64,000 bases of DNA. Source: Desulfocucumis palustris (GTDB lineage: Bacteria > Bacillota > Desulfotomaculia > Desulfotomaculales > Desulfocucumaceae). The notes under the pieces were generated by a model, which saw only the letters and a program-made list of their open reading frames with translations, did not search any database and had not been told where the DNA came from. Below are positions 28,866 to 38,245 of the stretch, piece by piece (within the stretch, counting starts at the first letter, position 1; each line of letters starts with the position of its first letter). Where the stretch lies: NCBI RefSeq assembly GCF_002933875.1, contig NZ_BFAV01000172.1, positions 39,778-103,777 on the forward strand, written 5' to 3'. Made by a program: the position numbers and the translations under genes.

Positions 28866-30887
28866 TCAGCCCGCGTCGCTGTCCCGGGGGAGCAGCCTGC
28901 TGTCCTTACCCTTAAGCTCCAGCCTCAGTTCTATCAAAATGTCCCGCAGCTCGGCAGCCCGTTCGAACTCCAAAAGCCTGGCCGCCTCCCTCATTTCCTT
29001 CTCCAGTTTGGCTATGGCGGTCTTAAGCTCTTTTTTGGTCATCCTGCCCTTTTTGGTGCTGGGCAGGTAGGCCGCTTTTTCCTCCGCCACCCTGGTGCCT
29101 TCGATAACGTCCCGCACAGCTTTGATCACCGTTCTGGGTGTTATGCCGTGCCTCCGGTTGAATTCCACCTGGAGCTTGCGCCGGCGATCGGTCTCGCCAA
29201 TAGCCCGGGACATGGAGCCGGTAATCCGGTCCGCGTACATGATCACCTTACCCTCCACGTTGCGGGCCGCCCTCCCTATGGTCTGGATCAGGGAGCGCTC
29301 GGAACGCAGGTAGCCTTCCTTGTCCGCGTCCAGTATAGCCACCAGGCTCACCTCCGGCAGGTCCAGGCCCTCCCGGAGCAGGTTGATGCCCACCAGCACA
29401 TCAAACACCCCCAGGCGCAGATCCCTGAGTATTTCCATGCGCTCTATGGTATTGATATCCGAGTGCAGGTAGCGTACCTTGACGCCCATTTCCTTGAAAT
29501 AATCCGTTAAATCCTCCGCCATCTTTTTGGTCAGGGTGGTCACCAGCACCCTCTGGCCTTTGGCCGCCCTGAGTTTGATCTCGGCATACAAATCGTCAAT
29601 CTGCCCCCGGGTGGGACGCACGGAGATCTCCGGGTCCACCAGCCCGGTGGGCCGGATAATCTGTTCCACCACCTGGACGCTGTTCTTCTTCTCATAATCG
29701 CCGGGGGTGGCGGATACAAATATCACCTGGTTCAGCTTTTGCTCAAACTCGTTGAATTTCAGGGGACGGTTGTCGAAGGCGGAGGGGAGGCGAAAGCCGT
29801 GCTCCACCAGCGAACTTTTGCGGGACCGGTCCCCCTCGTACATTCCCCCCACCTGGCTCACCGCCCAGTGGGATTCGTCGATAAACATAATAAAGTCCTT
29901 GGGAAAGAAATCAAGCAGGGTGTAGGGCGGATCCCCGGGAGCCCTGCCGGTAAGGTGGCGGGAATAATTTTCTATGCCGTTGCAATAGCCCATCTCCTGC
30001 ATCATTTCAATATCGTAATTGGTTCGCTGCTCCAGCCTCTGGGCCTCCAGCAGTTTTTCCCGGGCGCGCAGCTCCCGGAGCCGCTCCTCCAGCTCAGTGG
30101 TTATGGTATCAACGGCGCTCCTCATCCTGTCATGGGAAACGGCATAGTGGCTGGCCGGAAATATCGCCACATGGCGGCGTTCCCCCAGCACTTCGCCGGT
30201 GAGCACGTCAAACTCCATAATGCGCTCCACCTCGTCCCCGAAAAAATCCACCCTGATAGCTTTTTCCGCCGCAGCCACCGGGAATATCTCCAGAACATCC
30301 CCCAGCACCCGGAAGGTCCCCCGGGTAAAATTAATATCGTTGCGGCTGTACTGTATGTCCACCAGCTTGCGCAGCACGGCGTCCCGGTCGTACATGCCCC
30401 CCTTGCGCAGGGAAAGAAGCAGGCTGCTGTATTCCTCGGGGTCACCCAGCCCGTAAATGCAGGAAACACTGGCCACGATAACAACGTCCCGGCGCTCAAA
30501 AAGGGCCATGGTGGCGGAGTGGCGCAGTTTATCGATTTCCTCGTTTATTGAGGAATCCTTCTCAATGTAGGTGTCCGTATGGGGAATATAGGCTTCCGGC
30601 TGATAATAATCGTAATAGCTGACGAAATACTCCACGGCATTTTCCGGAAAGAACTCCTTGAACTCGGAGCAAAGCTGGGCGGCCAGGGTTTTATTAGGCG
30701 CCAGCACCAGGGCGGGACGCTGCGCCCGCTGTATCACCTGGGCCATGGTGTATGTTTTGCCGCTGCCGGTAACTCCCAGCAGGGTTTGGTATCTATATCC
30801 CTTTCCCAGCCCGTCCACCAGCTGGTTTATGGCCTTCGGCTGGTCGCCCTGGGGAAGGAAATCGGAACTCAATTTAAATTCCGGCAT
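28866..30887 (-). CDS. uvrB: Excinuclease ABC subunit B
   Basis: A 673-residue DNA helicase-like protein. Walker A is GVTGSGKT. The beta-hairpin region contains [12 protein letters not shown]. Helicase motifs DESH, FVSATPG and QTIGRAARN follow, and the C-terminal UVR domain (about residues 625-665) binds UvrC. The start ATG at 30887 follows GCGGGTGA at six bases and gives the conserved [18 protein letters not shown]-terminus; the longer frame from 30944 has no ribosome site. A promoter lies about 65 bases upstream. With uvrA and uvrC it forms the NER system in one region. Confidence 0.98.
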   Translation of the reverse strand: MPEFKLSSDFLPQGDQPKAINQLVDGLGKGYRYQTLLGVTGSGKTYTMAQVIQRAQRPALVLAPNKTLAAQLCSEFKEFFPENAVEYFVSYYDYYQPEAYIPHTDTYIEKDSSINEEIDKLRHSATMALFERRDVVIVASVSCIYGLGDPEEYSSLLLSLRKGGMYDRDAVLRKLVDIQYSRNDINFTRGTFRVLGDVLEIFPVAAAEKAIRVDFFGDEVERIMEFDVLTGEVLGERRHVAIFPASHYAVSHDRMRSAVDTITTELEERLRELRAREKLLEAQRLEQRTNYDIEMMQEMGYCNGIENYSRHLTGRAPGDPPYTLLDFFPKDFIMFIDESHWAVSQVGGMYEGDRSRKSSLVEHGFRLPSAFDNRPLKFNEFEQKLNQVIFVSATPGDYEKKNSVQVVEQIIRPTGLVDPEISVRPTRGQIDDLYAEIKLRAAKGQRVLVTTLTKKMAEDLTDYFKEMGVKVRYLHSDINTIERMEILRDLRLGVFDVLVGINLLREGLDLPEVSLVAILDADKEGYLRSERSLIQTIGRAARNVEGKVIMYADRITGSMSRAIGETDRRRKLQVEFNRRHGITPRTVIKAVRDVIEGTRVAEEKAAYLPSTKKGRMTKKELKTAIAKLEKEMREAARLLEFERAAELRDILIELRLELKGKDSRLLPRDSDAG

Positions 30888-30949
30888 TGTAATCACCCGC
30901 GTTTCTTTAGCATAGCAGACCTTTGTAAAAATTAATTGCAACACTATTA

Positions 30950-30977
30950 ATTATACCAGAAGAGGCAACCAAGGCAA
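30950..30977 (-). promoter_or_regulatory. Predicted sigma-A promoter of uvrB
   Basis: On the minus strand, TTGCCT (30972-30977) and TATAAT (30950-30955) are 16 bases apart, 62 bases before the uvrB ATG. No LexA-type box was evident. Confidence 0.6.
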
Positions 30978-31028
30978 ACATATATTCTATTTCATAAAGC
31001 CCCTTTAATCCGCCTGTTGCCTCCGAAC

Positions 31029-31056
31029 AAAAAGAAGACGCCCCAAAAGCATCTTC
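31029..31056 (-). terminator. Intrinsic terminator after the MntA/HepT pair
   Basis: An 8-bp stem (31034-31041 with 31049-31056) including one G-T pair is followed on the minus strand by TTTTT. It starts 24 bases past the hepT stop. Confidence 0.65.
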
Positions 31057-31079
31057 CCCGAATATTTTATAAACCAATG

Positions 31080-31484
31080 TTATATTTTCAGCACCGCTTC
31101 CACGAACTTTGTCAAATCATCAAGATGGTGCTCAATAATTTCCTTGACAATATTCAGATTTATCTTCTGGTAATCGTGAACGGCTATATTGCGAAAACCC
31201 ACCATGGCCTTTAACCTGTGGGCCATTTCCCCGTCCAGCAGGCCGGCCTGGCAGATTATATCAAAAACCTCCCGGCTGCTTTGGGGGATTCCCAGCCTCC
31301 GCTCGGACACAATGTGCATTGCAACGTCTATGGCCGCCTCGCAGGCCCTTTGTATATTAAGTATTATGGAATCCTGTCTGGTTATATTCGCCAGATTCTC
31401 GGGATTATTGCGGTATTCTTCGTTAATTCTCCGTAAACATCGCTCAATGGTGCGGGATTTATTAATGGTAATATCGTCAACCAT
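31080..31484 (-). CDS. hepT: HepT-like ribonuclease toxin (DUF86)
   Basis: A 134-residue all-helical HEPN-superfamily protein. RNIAVHDY at 98-105 is the R-x4-H-x-Y active motif of HepT toxins, complete. HepT cleaves RNA unless neutralised; in characterised pairs the MntA partner AMPylates the Tyr of this motif. Its ATG lies inside the 3' end of the mntA-like gene (8-base overlap), giving the antitoxin-toxin order usual for this family. All catalytic residues are present, so it is probably functional. Confidence 0.88.
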   Translation of the reverse strand: MVDDITINKSRTIERCLRRINEEYRNNPENLANITRQDSIILNIQRACEAAIDVAMHIVSERRLGIPQSSREVFDIICQAGLLDGEMAHRLKAMVGFRNIAVHDYQKINLNIVKEIIEHHLDDLTKFVEAVLKI

Positions 31485-31890
31485 ATATGCTCCCCCTTTC
31501 AGCCAGCTTTTCCAGAATACAGCGCCGCTCCTCGTTTAATTTTGCGTATTTTTTCAGCACGGTCAGGCAAAACAGCATTCTTTTCTTTTCATCAGTGGAG
31601 TGCACTACGGTTCCCTTGCCCACAACCTGGGCCTGAAAAACCGTCGAGGCTTTTTTTAAATCTACCAGGTCCACTTCCCTGCCTAAAAGGCCGGCCAATT
31701 CCTGGGCGGTCATGAAAACGAAATAATCGCCGTGTTCTTCATCACTTAAAAACGCGATATCGACATCGCTGTAAACACCGGCGTTTCCTTTGGCATATGA
31801 GCCAAAAACAATAATAAGATAGGGTGAAACCCTCTGCAACAGCAAATTTTTTATTATTTCCTTATCAAAATGGCTTATCTCCAAGCTCAT
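31477..31890 (-). CDS. mntA: MntA-like nucleotidyltransferase antitoxin
   Basis: A 137-residue minimal nucleotidyltransferase. FGSYAKGNAGVYSDVDIAF contains the GS-x10-DxD motif (Ser31, Asp42, Asp44) that binds ATP and Mg2+. MntA antitoxins transfer AMP to HepT. The ATG at 31890 is chosen because GGGAGGGTG lies seven bases upstream; a longer frame reaching 31995 would cross the palindromic control region. It overlaps hepT by eight bases. The C-terminal third is helical, as in partner-binding regions of the family. Confidence 0.87.
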   Translation of the reverse strand: MSLEISHFDKEIIKNLLLQRVSPYLIIVFGSYAKGNAGVYSDVDIAFLSDEEHGDYFVFMTAQELAGLLGREVDLVDLKKASTVFQAQVVGKGTVVHSTDEKKRMLFCLTVLKKYAKLNEERRCILEKLAERGSIYG

Positions 31891-31969
31891 ATCAAAACAC
31901 CCTCCCGGGCTATCTAAAACAACACTAATAACTTTTTTCCGGCGGAAATGTCCCCGGACAAAACCATAC

Positions 31970-31999
31970 AACAATGCTACCATATATTGTAACATTGTT
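31970..31999. promoter_or_regulatory. Inverted repeat upstream of the MntA/HepT operon, possible operator
   Basis: AACAATGCTAC (31970-31980) and GTAACATTGTT (31989-31999) form an 11-bp inverted repeat with one mismatch around an 8-base AT spacer. It lies 80 bases upstream of mntA and 105 bases upstream of the divergent gene at 32104. A weak promoter-like TACAAT overlaps it on the minus strand. Toxin-antitoxin operons are often self-repressed at such sites; MntA/HepT have no known DNA-binding domain, so this is uncertain. Confidence 0.4.
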
Positions 32000-32103
32000 C
32001 ACGCCGATTTTAACCTTAAATTAAGCCTCCGGTAACAAGGAAATGATGCAAAATATGGTGAATAATGAAATATATACCCCGGAATCAAAGAGGTGGCTCT
32101 GAC

Positions 32104-33255
32104 ATGCCAAAAATTTTTATATCTTTAATATTTATATTTATGGCCGTTATGCAATTTAATCCGCAGCCGTGTTACGGAAAAGACGTCAGCATTATCTGGA
32201 AGGTTACCGGGTTAAATAAGCCTTCCTCCGAACTGCTGGTCAGCCCCGGCGGACTGTTGTGCGTCCCCTCGGGAAATAAACTGTTCATGGTGGACGCAAA
32301 CGGCAAAAAGGTGTTGGAATTTAGCTGCCCCGGCGGCTCAAAGGACTCCCGCCCGGTATTGGGCGGTAATGGCTCGGTTTTTTTACCCGGAGATAATTCC
32401 GTCCAGGAGATCAAGCCCAACGGGAATATGGGCTGGAACTTCAAGGTTCAGGGGGTTAACAAAGCCACATCCATTATTTCTTCCGGCCCCCCGGGCCTGC
32501 TGTACCTGCCCCTGCCCTCGGCTCTTTATGCCATTGACGAGCAGGGAAATTACAAGTGGAAGACAGCCTGGGACAGCACCGAAATCAACCGGCCCTGGGC
32601 GGACACCAAAAGGGAAATAATAGCCTGCGCCGCCGGCGCCGATTATCTGTACGTGGTATATGGAGAAAAAAAGAGCGGTTATACACTGGCGGCGGCAACC
32701 AGCGAGGGTGAAATCAAATGGCGTTACCGGCTGGGAACTATTAAAAGCGCCGGCCTGACAGCCTTACCGGACGGCAGCCTCTATGTTTCGTCCAACCCCG
32801 GCAAAATAGACCTGCGCACCAAGGGTAAAGTTTACCTTTTTGAAAAGGACGGCAAAGGCAAGCCAAAATGGATTTTTTCCGCGCCCTTTGAGGAACTGAC
32901 GGCTCCCACCGTTTCAGAACACGGCAATATTTATTTCCGGGCCGCGGAATACCTGTATGCCGTTGATATGGACAACGGGAAGGAAGTCTGGCGGCAAAAG
33001 CTCCTGGAAGCAAAAACACCGCCGGTGGTGGATGAAACCAAAAGGAGGATTTACCTGGGAACGGACGACGAACGGCTGCTGGCTCTCAATCCCCAAAACA
33101 GACTGATCTGGGACCTGAAACTGGAGGGCAAGGTTGTGGGCAGGCCCCGGGTGGCTGCCGGCGGGGTGCTTTATGTTGTAACGGATAAGGGCAACCTCTA
33201 TAAAATAAAGGATGAGGAGCCGGACTACCGGAAAGGTGAGACAAATGTTATCTAA
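32104..33255 (+). CDS. Secreted PQQ-like beta-propeller repeat protein
   Basis: A 383-residue protein. The ATG at 32104 is seven bases after GAGGTGG. Residues 1-24 are a signal peptide (hydrophobic core FISLIFIFMAVMQF). The rest consists of outer-membrane-assembly/PQQ-type blades with recurring patterns such as LFMVDANGKKVLEF, LYAIDEQGNYKWK, LYAVDMDNGKEVWRQ and LLALNPQNRLIWDL. It has no enzyme motifs, so it probably serves as an extracellular binding or scaffold protein. It overlaps the following SLH gene by 11 bases and the two are surely co-expressed, which suggests surface localisation through the SLH partner. Confidence 0.85.
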   Translation: MPKIFISLIFIFMAVMQFNPQPCYGKDVSIIWKVTGLNKPSSELLVSPGGLLCVPSGNKLFMVDANGKKVLEFSCPGGSKDSRPVLGGNGSVFLPGDNSVQEIKPNGNMGWNFKVQGVNKATSIISSGPPGLLYLPLPSALYAIDEQGNYKWKTAWDSTEINRPWADTKREIIACAAGADYLYVVYGEKKSGYTLAAATSEGEIKWRYRLGTIKSAGLTALPDGSLYVSSNPGKIDLRTKGKVYLFEKDGKGKPKWIFSAPFEELTAPTVSEHGNIYFRAAEYLYAVDMDNGKEVWRQKLLEAKTPPVVDETKRRIYLGTDDERLLALNPQNRLIWDLKLEGKVVGRPRVAAGGVLYVVTDKGNLYKIKDEEPDYRKGETNVI

Positions 33256-34681
33256 TAAAAAAATGATATCCCAAATCGCCATGCTGGCATTAATTATACC
33301 GACCCTTCTGCTGTGCCGGTTTTCTCCCGCCATGGCGGCCACCGCAAGCAGCACGCCCATATATACCGATTTACAAAACCATTGGGCGCAAAGCCGGATC
33401 ACCCGGCTGGCAACCCTGGGCTGGCTGGGCCTTTTCAGAGGCCAAGAGATGTATCCGGACCAGGCGGCAAACAAACTGGAAGCCCTGGCCCTTACCATGA
33501 AGGCCGCGGGTTTTACCCCCGCCCCGGTGAATAGCTCCGCCGCCGGGAAAAAAACCGTAAAACCGGCGGCCGCCGCTAAAAATATGAACATCCCCGCCTG
33601 GGGAAGGCGGTACTTTGAGCTGGCAGTGGAAAAAGGCTTTGTTCCCGACCAGGCCCAGGAAGCTTTTGCTCCCGAAAAACCCGTGACACGGCTGGACCTG
33701 GCCAAAATTCTGGCCAGGACGCTATACCTGACGCCGCCGCTGAACGCCTCCTCCCTGACTGCGGAAAGCCCAAACACAACCCCATCCCCGGCATTCACGG
33801 ACGGCTACCTGATACCGGCCGAGGATCTCCCATTGCTCCAGGCGGTTGTGGACGCGGGAATTATGGCCGTGTACCAGGACGGCACATTTGCCCCTTACGG
33901 CACCGTCACCCGGGCCGAACTGGTATCAATCATAAGCCGGCTGATCGACCTGGGATGGATAAAAATCAGTAATGGGCAGCAGTTTACAGGGCGCATCGCA
34001 AAGATTGCCACCACCGGGAAAACCCGGGAACTGGAGCTGGTTACCCTGTCCGGTTCCAAAAAGTATAAATTGTCCGGAAGAGTGTTGTGCTACAAGGACG
34101 GAACGGCATGGCCCGTTTCCCTGTCGGCCGGATATCGTTCCGAGATAATACTGGACAGCAAAAAAACTGTGGGCTGGATAAACCTGCTGGAGAAAAGCAC
34201 CACCGCGGCAAACCCGGAGAAAATTAGAGGGTCGATAAAATCAATTGTGCTGGGCAACACCAATTATTTGATTATAAATGATTTATTTTGCAGGGATCAT
34301 ATGCTGCCCCTGGCCTGGGACCTGGTTATTGACGGCAAAAAAGCGTCCCAGAACGTTAAAAACCTGAAAAACGATTCCTTTGTGGATATAGAAGTCGACG
34401 GGGGACAGGTTAAAAAGATAACCCTGCTGGATACCAAGACCAAATCGGACACCGTTGTAAAAGCCGGAGACGGGACATTATATCTAAAATCCAAAGTGTC
34501 TAAAAACAAGCCGGGGTGGCTAAACCACTGGGATCTGGCAAGAATTGTGGATCTGGACGGCAACCCCCGGAGCGACATTCTGCCGAACGACAAGGTGGAA
34601 ATCACTTACCTCGATCCGTTTCCAGACGAAATAGACGACGAAATACCCCTGGAAATTAAAATTACCACCAAAAAGAAATAA
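33245..34681 (+). CDS. S-layer homology (SLH) domain protein
   Basis: A 478-residue secreted protein. The ATG at 33245 follows GAAAGGTGAG. The signal peptide (about residues 1-32) ends near SPAMAA. SLH repeats follow: YTDLQNHWAQSRITRLATLGWLGLFRG, a second near WGRRYFELAVEKGFVPD, and a third with LLQAVVDAGIMAVYQDGTFAPYGTVTRAELVSIISRLI. SLH domains bind pyruvylated cell-wall polymers. The C-terminal ~240 residues are beta-rich with no recognised domain. Overlap with the propeller gene suggests the two form a surface unit. Confidence 0.85.
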   Translation: MLSNKKMISQIAMLALIIPTLLLCRFSPAMAATASSTPIYTDLQNHWAQSRITRLATLGWLGLFRGQEMYPDQAANKLEALALTMKAAGFTPAPVNSSAAGKKTVKPAAAAKNMNIPAWGRRYFELAVEKGFVPDQAQEAFAPEKPVTRLDLAKILARTLYLTPPLNASSLTAESPNTTPSPAFTDGYLIPAEDLPLLQAVVDAGIMAVYQDGTFAPYGTVTRAELVSIISRLIDLGWIKISNGQQFTGRIAKIATTGKTRELELVTLSGSKKYKLSGRVLCYKDGTAWPVSLSAGYRSEIILDSKKTVGWINLLEKSTTAANPEKIRGSIKSIVLGNTNYLIINDLFCRDHMLPLAWDLVIDGKKASQNVKNLKNDSFVDIEVDGGQVKKITLLDTKTKSDTVVKAGDGTLYLKSKVSKNKPGWLNHWDLARIVDLDGNPRSDILPNDKVEITYLDPFPDEIDDEIPLEIKITTKKK

Positions 34682-34753
34682 AGCGACTCCTCCGGCGGTC
34701 TCCCAAAGCCCGGGCCGATCTCCCCAAGGCTATTTAGCAAAGCCCATACTTTC

Positions 34754-34794
34754 AAAAAATTAAACGCCCGATTTTCCGGGCGTTTAATTTTTTT
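34754..34794. terminator. Bidirectional intrinsic terminator between convergent genes
   Basis: A perfect 13-bp stem (34758-34770 with 34777-34789) has A6 on the left and T7 on the right. It serves the SLH gene on the plus strand and the binding-protein gene on the minus strand, whose stop codon it touches. Confidence 0.88.
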
Positions 34795-36325
34795 ACTGTC
34801 CCCCCTGGCCGCCTTCCTGCTGCTCCTGCCCTCCCTGGCCCTGCTGGCCCTGACCTCCGTCCGTGGCTTCTATCTTCTTTACCTGTCCGTTAATCTGCAC
34901 TTCCACCGTTTTGCCGTCCATGGTGGTTATCTTCAGCATGGTTTTCTGGCCCTGTTGACCTTGCTGCCCCTGCCGGTCACCCTGGGAGGCCTGCTGTTCT
35001 CCGCTTCCGGAGCCGCCGGAAGAGCCGCCGCCTCCCTGCCCGCCGCCGTCCTGTTTTTCCTTGCCCGTATCCTTTATGCCGGCCCAGCGCTGCTTCAGCA
35101 GATATATATTTTGAGGCTGCACCAGGCGTACCGGGGTTATGCGGGAGGGCACGGAATAGCTTCCGCTGGTGGACTGCCCGTCATATTGCCAGCGATCGTC
35201 TTTGGCCAGGCCCACCGCCGCGTCCAGGGCATACTGTCCCAGCAGATCCGGCCTGGTGTCGACTTCAGCGTCATGCTCCCCGGCAGCCAGGGCATCAGAG
35301 GCTTTTTTATCGGCCCCCACACCCACGGTAAGCACACTGTTGTTCAACCCCGCCGCCTTCAACACATCCACCGCCGACAGCGCCAGACGGCTGTCCGTCG
35401 CTATCACCGCGTCTATCCCGTTTTTGTTTGCCGCCAGGGCCTGCTGCAGGTTAAAGGGCACCTGGGCCGGGTCTCCCCTGAAATGATTATATTCCGCCAC
35501 AACCCGGGCCCACTGGCTGTCCGCCAGCACCGCCCTGGCTGCGGCCGCTATTTCCCGGGAGGCCGAATCGCCCGGATCGCCGGCCAGAAGAACCACGTTG
35601 GCCGCCTGCCTGCCCCGAAGCTGCGCTTCCGGAGGCACAGCGCCGGCGCCTGCGGCCTGCTGGCCTCCCGTCTGCTGCCCGCCTCCGGCTCCCTGCTGCT
35701 GGCTTTGATTCTGCTGCCGGGACTGGCCCTGCTGCTGCCCCTGGCCGCCTCCCGGGGCGGCGCCCTGGCCTGACTGGGTTTGCCGGTTTTCTGTTTCACC
35801 GGCTGTGCCGGGCTCTCCAGGGGCCACTGGAAGCCCGTTTCTTTTTCGCACCGCGTTTATCACGTATTCCGCCATCAGGCGTCCCGCCAGGACGTGGTCG
35901 GAGGCAATATAGGCCTCCACCGGGGCGTCCACGGGCAAAGTTTCCAGGGCCACCACTTTAATATTTTTTTCCACCAGGCTCCGGAGAAGCCGGGCTCCGT
36001 CCTGGGGGTCCACCGGCTGCAAAACCACGGCCTTAACCTTCTGCCCGGCCAGCTTTTCCAGTTGGCCGGCTTGCCGCAGGGGGTCATTTCCGGCATCAAG
36101 CCAGGTTATATCAAGCTTCTCTTTTTTCTTTCTTTCCTCCATCACTTTTTTTATTATTTTGTTTCCGTCCCTTTCCATATCCGCCACACAGACGGCAATC
36201 TTCGTTGGCGGAGACAGCGGCTTACTCTCCGGCCCCCCCCTGCCGCCGCACCCGGCAAGTCCTACGGTCGTTATACACGAAAAAAGAAGCCCTGTGATAA
36301 TTGTTCTTAACGGGAGCACCATCAT
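34793..36325 (-). CDS. Sugar-type periplasmic-binding lipoprotein with Gln/Gly-rich insert and tail
   Basis: A 510-residue lipoprotein: lipobox LAGC with Cys26 after a hydrophobic signal. The fold is of the ribose/LacI-type binding-protein family (KIAVCVADMERDGNKIIKK, VVLQPVDPQDGARLL, AVIATDSRLALSAVDVLKAAGL). Two low-complexity, mostly Gln/Gly segments are unusual: one of about 50 residues near 177-226, between the two lobes, and another from about 425 to the end. The second surrounds a short module, MLKITTMDGKTVEVQI. No ABC permease or ATPase gene is nearby, so it is an orphan. It may be a ligand sensor or surface protein rather than a transporter part. Confidence 0.8.
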   Translation of the reverse strand: MMVLPLRTIITGLLFSCITTVGLAGCGGRGGPESKPLSPPTKIAVCVADMERDGNKIIKKVMEERKKKEKLDITWLDAGNDPLRQAGQLEKLAGQKVKAVVLQPVDPQDGARLLRSLVEKNIKVVALETLPVDAPVEAYIASDHVLAGRLMAEYVINAVRKRNGLPVAPGEPGTAGETENRQTQSGQGAAPGGGQGQQQGQSRQQNQSQQQGAGGGQQTGGQQAAGAGAVPPEAQLRGRQAANVVLLAGDPGDSASREIAAAARAVLADSQWARVVAEYNHFRGDPAQVPFNLQQALAANKNGIDAVIATDSRLALSAVDVLKAAGLNNSVLTVGVGADKKASDALAAGEHDAEVDTRPDLLGQYALDAAVGLAKDDRWQYDGQSTSGSYSVPSRITPVRLVQPQNIYLLKQRWAGIKDTGKEKQDGGGQGGGGSSGGSGSGEQQASQGDRQGQQGQQGQKTMLKITTMDGKTVEVQINGQVKKIEATDGGQGQQGQGGQEQQEGGQGGQ

Positions 36326-36442
36326 TAAACACCCCCAAATTGATTACTGATAATTTTTATTATGCTTAATTACCCGGGCAAATATTTAACGGGCGCTTCT
36401 GAACGCCCGTCATGCGGCATAGATTTAACTGGAGGTGTTGAA

Positions 36443-36763
36443 ATGAAATATATGGAAAAAATATTTCGCCAGGTCGCATCCATGATATTTATTCCCCAGA
36501 AGCCGGTAACCGATCTCCTCTATATGGTGGAAGAATGCCGTCACGCCTGGCAGTACGCTAAAAAGGAATTTGATATGTGCGATCAGGAAATGGTGGACTA
36601 CGTGGTTTTCAAACTGAATGCGGCGGAAAGGCAATACATGGCATTGCTGGCCAAGGCCAGGCGCGAGGGTCTTAAAGCCTGGCCGGACGAAATCGCCGCT
36701 GCCGCCGCCCGGCAGGAATGCGCTGAAAAACAGCGCTGCCGCAAATCCATAGAAATAAATTAA
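36443..36763 (+). CDS. DUF2508 family protein (YaaL-like)
   Basis: A 106-residue protein. The ATG at 36443 follows GGAGGTG at five bases. DLLYMVEECRHAWQYAKKEFDMCDQEMVDYVVFKLNAAERQYMALL matches the DUF2508 pattern of helices with a conserved DxYV-type turn. The family's function is unknown; in Bacillus it neighbours recR, which is not the case here. Its TAA stop overlaps the stop of the convergent uracil-DNA glycosylase gene by four bases. Confidence 0.7.
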   Translation: MKYMEKIFRQVASMIFIPQKPVTDLLYMVEECRHAWQYAKKEFDMCDQEMVDYVVFKLNAAERQYMALLAKARREGLKAWPDEIAAAAARQECAEKQRCRKSIEIN

Positions 36764-37359
36764 CAATGTGGTGAATAGTGATCCTTATCAACCAACTGAC
36801 GATATCTGGCAACCACCTGTTTCAAATCCTCCCAGGCGTCCCTTTTAAGGGAAGGGTTGCGCAAAAGGGCGGCGGGGTGGTAGGTGGGCATGATGTGGAC
36901 GCCGTCCTTTTGCACCCATCTCCCGCGGTCCCTGGTTATCCTGCCGCTGGAACTGACAAGCTCCTGCAGGGCGCAGGCGCCCAGCAGCACCATGATAACT
37001 GGCCGGATCAGCCTTAACTGGGCGTCAAGATTGGGCCGGCAGGCCGCCCGCTCCTGCTCCGTGGGAGTTCTGTTGCCCGGTGGGCGGCATTTTATTGTAT
37101 TTAATATGTACACGTGCTTAAACCTTTCGAAACCGCAGGCAGCCAGCATTTTATCCAGCAGTTGTCCCGCCGGGCCCACGAAGGGCCGCCCCAGGCGGTC
37201 CTCTTCACCGCCGGGACCTTCACCGCAAAACACTATCCTGGCTTCCGGATTGCCCTCCCCGAAAACAACGCCCCGGCAGCCTTTCCTTAAATGGCAATTG
37301 TCGCACTGACGAACTGCTTGCTCAAGGATTTTGAAGTCGTCTATGGCGGACAGGTCCAT
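36760..37359 (-). CDS. Uracil-DNA glycosylase, family 4 (iron-sulfur)
   Basis: A 199-residue enzyme that removes uracil from DNA. Motif 1 reads GEGPGGEEDRLGRPFVGPAG; motif 3 contains the YHPAALLRNPSLK segment. Four Cys expected to hold a 4Fe-4S cluster are Cys19 and Cys22 (QCDNCH), one in IKCRPPGNRTP and one in RAACRPNL. The ATG start is seven bases after AAGGAG. It lies 64 bases downstream of the SIR2/HAM1 pair on the same strand, and both relate to deaminated bases, so co-expression is possible. Confidence 0.93.
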   Translation of the reverse strand: MDLSAIDDFKILEQAVRQCDNCHLRKGCRGVVFGEGNPEARIVFCGEGPGGEEDRLGRPFVGPAGQLLDKMLAACGFERFKHVYILNTIKCRPPGNRTPTEQERAACRPNLDAQLRLIRPVIMVLLGACALQELVSSSGRITRDRGRWVQKDGVHIMPTYHPAALLRNPSLKRDAWEDLKQVVARYRQLVDKDHYSPHC

Positions 37360-37423
37360 ACCAACACTCCTTGCCTTTTATTAATTCCATAATTTCATTA
37401 AGAAATGCCCCCAATAAGGCGAT

Positions 37424-38245
37424 CTATTTTACCCTGTTGTAAAGCTCCTCCATAAACCTGGTGAAGTCCTCCTTGTAGTTGTCCGAGTCCAGGCAGATTA
37501 TTTTCATGCCCTTTCTGCCGTATACCGCGTCGAAAACAAAATTCGGCTTCACTGTCACCATGTAAGCCTTGCAGTTGGTTTTCATCACTTTAAAGAGTTT
37601 GCTCCACATGTACCTGATATCCAGATCCCTGAAGCTGTATCCCAAAAATAAAACGGTCTTGCCCAGCAGGTCGGAGCGCAGTTTAATGTCCAGGGCGCCC
37701 TCCATGTCCAGCCGGTTGTGATAATCCGTTTCGCTAATAATCAATGTTTCGTCGTGGTCCAGGGTTCCGTGAAATTTTACAATCTGGGTGACATTTTCCC
37801 CGGCGCAAATTATATCATCAAGGGTGGCGATGCGGCAGTACGGCACCCTGTGATGGCGAAAGGCCGTTTCTATCAGTTCGTCAAAGTTTGTTGTATAAAT
37901 CAGAGGAAAATGCATTCCCACCAGGTACCGGTGAACCAGTGAGGAACCTATATCCACCTCAACGGAGCGCAGGCTTCTGTCTATGAGCTTGCTGATCCTG
38001 TTTTTGCTGCCCCCGTTTTTAATTATATGGTACTCGCAAATTTGCAGGTAGTCCCCGTGGCAGCCTAGAATGTCGGGATCAATCTCCAAATCCTGGGCCA
38101 CCAGCTCAATCATCGACTCCCAGCCCGGCAGGCCTAAATTTTTGGACATTCCCGCTCCGATAAAGGGTATTATCTTTTTGTCCTTTATTTCCTGGGCCAG
38201 TTCGTCCACTATTTTGTCGTAGGATTTATCGTACAGGAGGAACAC
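37424..38245 (-). CDS. SIR2-family NADase-like protein (KomC-like)
   Basis: A 273-residue stand-alone SIR2-like domain. NAD-site motifs are intact: FIGAGMS at 28-34, YTTNFDE at 117-123, the catalytic-type His159 in KFHGTL, and GYSFRDLD at 202-209. It lacks the four zinc Cys of protein-deacetylating sirtuins, so it belongs to the defence-type SIR2 group that degrades NAD+. The apparent GTG start lies inside the end of the HAM1-like gene (20-base overlap), so translation is coupled. SIR2 plus HAM1 is the combination of KomC and KomB in the Kongming anti-phage system. No adenosine deaminase (KomA) is present in the window. Confidence 0.85.
   Translation of the reverse strand: MFLLYDKSYDKIVDELAQEIKDKKIIPFIGAGMSKNLGLPGWESMIELVAQDLEIDPDILGCHGDYLQICEYHIIKNGGSKNRISKLIDRSLRSVEVDIGSSLVHRYLVGMHFPLIYTTNFDELIETAFRHHRVPYCRIATLDDIICAGENVTQIVKFHGTLDHDETLIISETDYHNRLDMEGALDIKLRSDLLGKTVLFLGYSFRDLDIRYMWSKLFKVMKTNCKAYMVTVKPNFVFDAVYGRKGMKIICLDSDNYKEDFTRFMEELYNRVK

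Noticed and set aside
34793..36325. Part of a sugar ABC transporter operon
   Set aside because: The binding protein is flanked by a terminator and by a DUF2508 gene on the other strand; no permease or ATPase is present.
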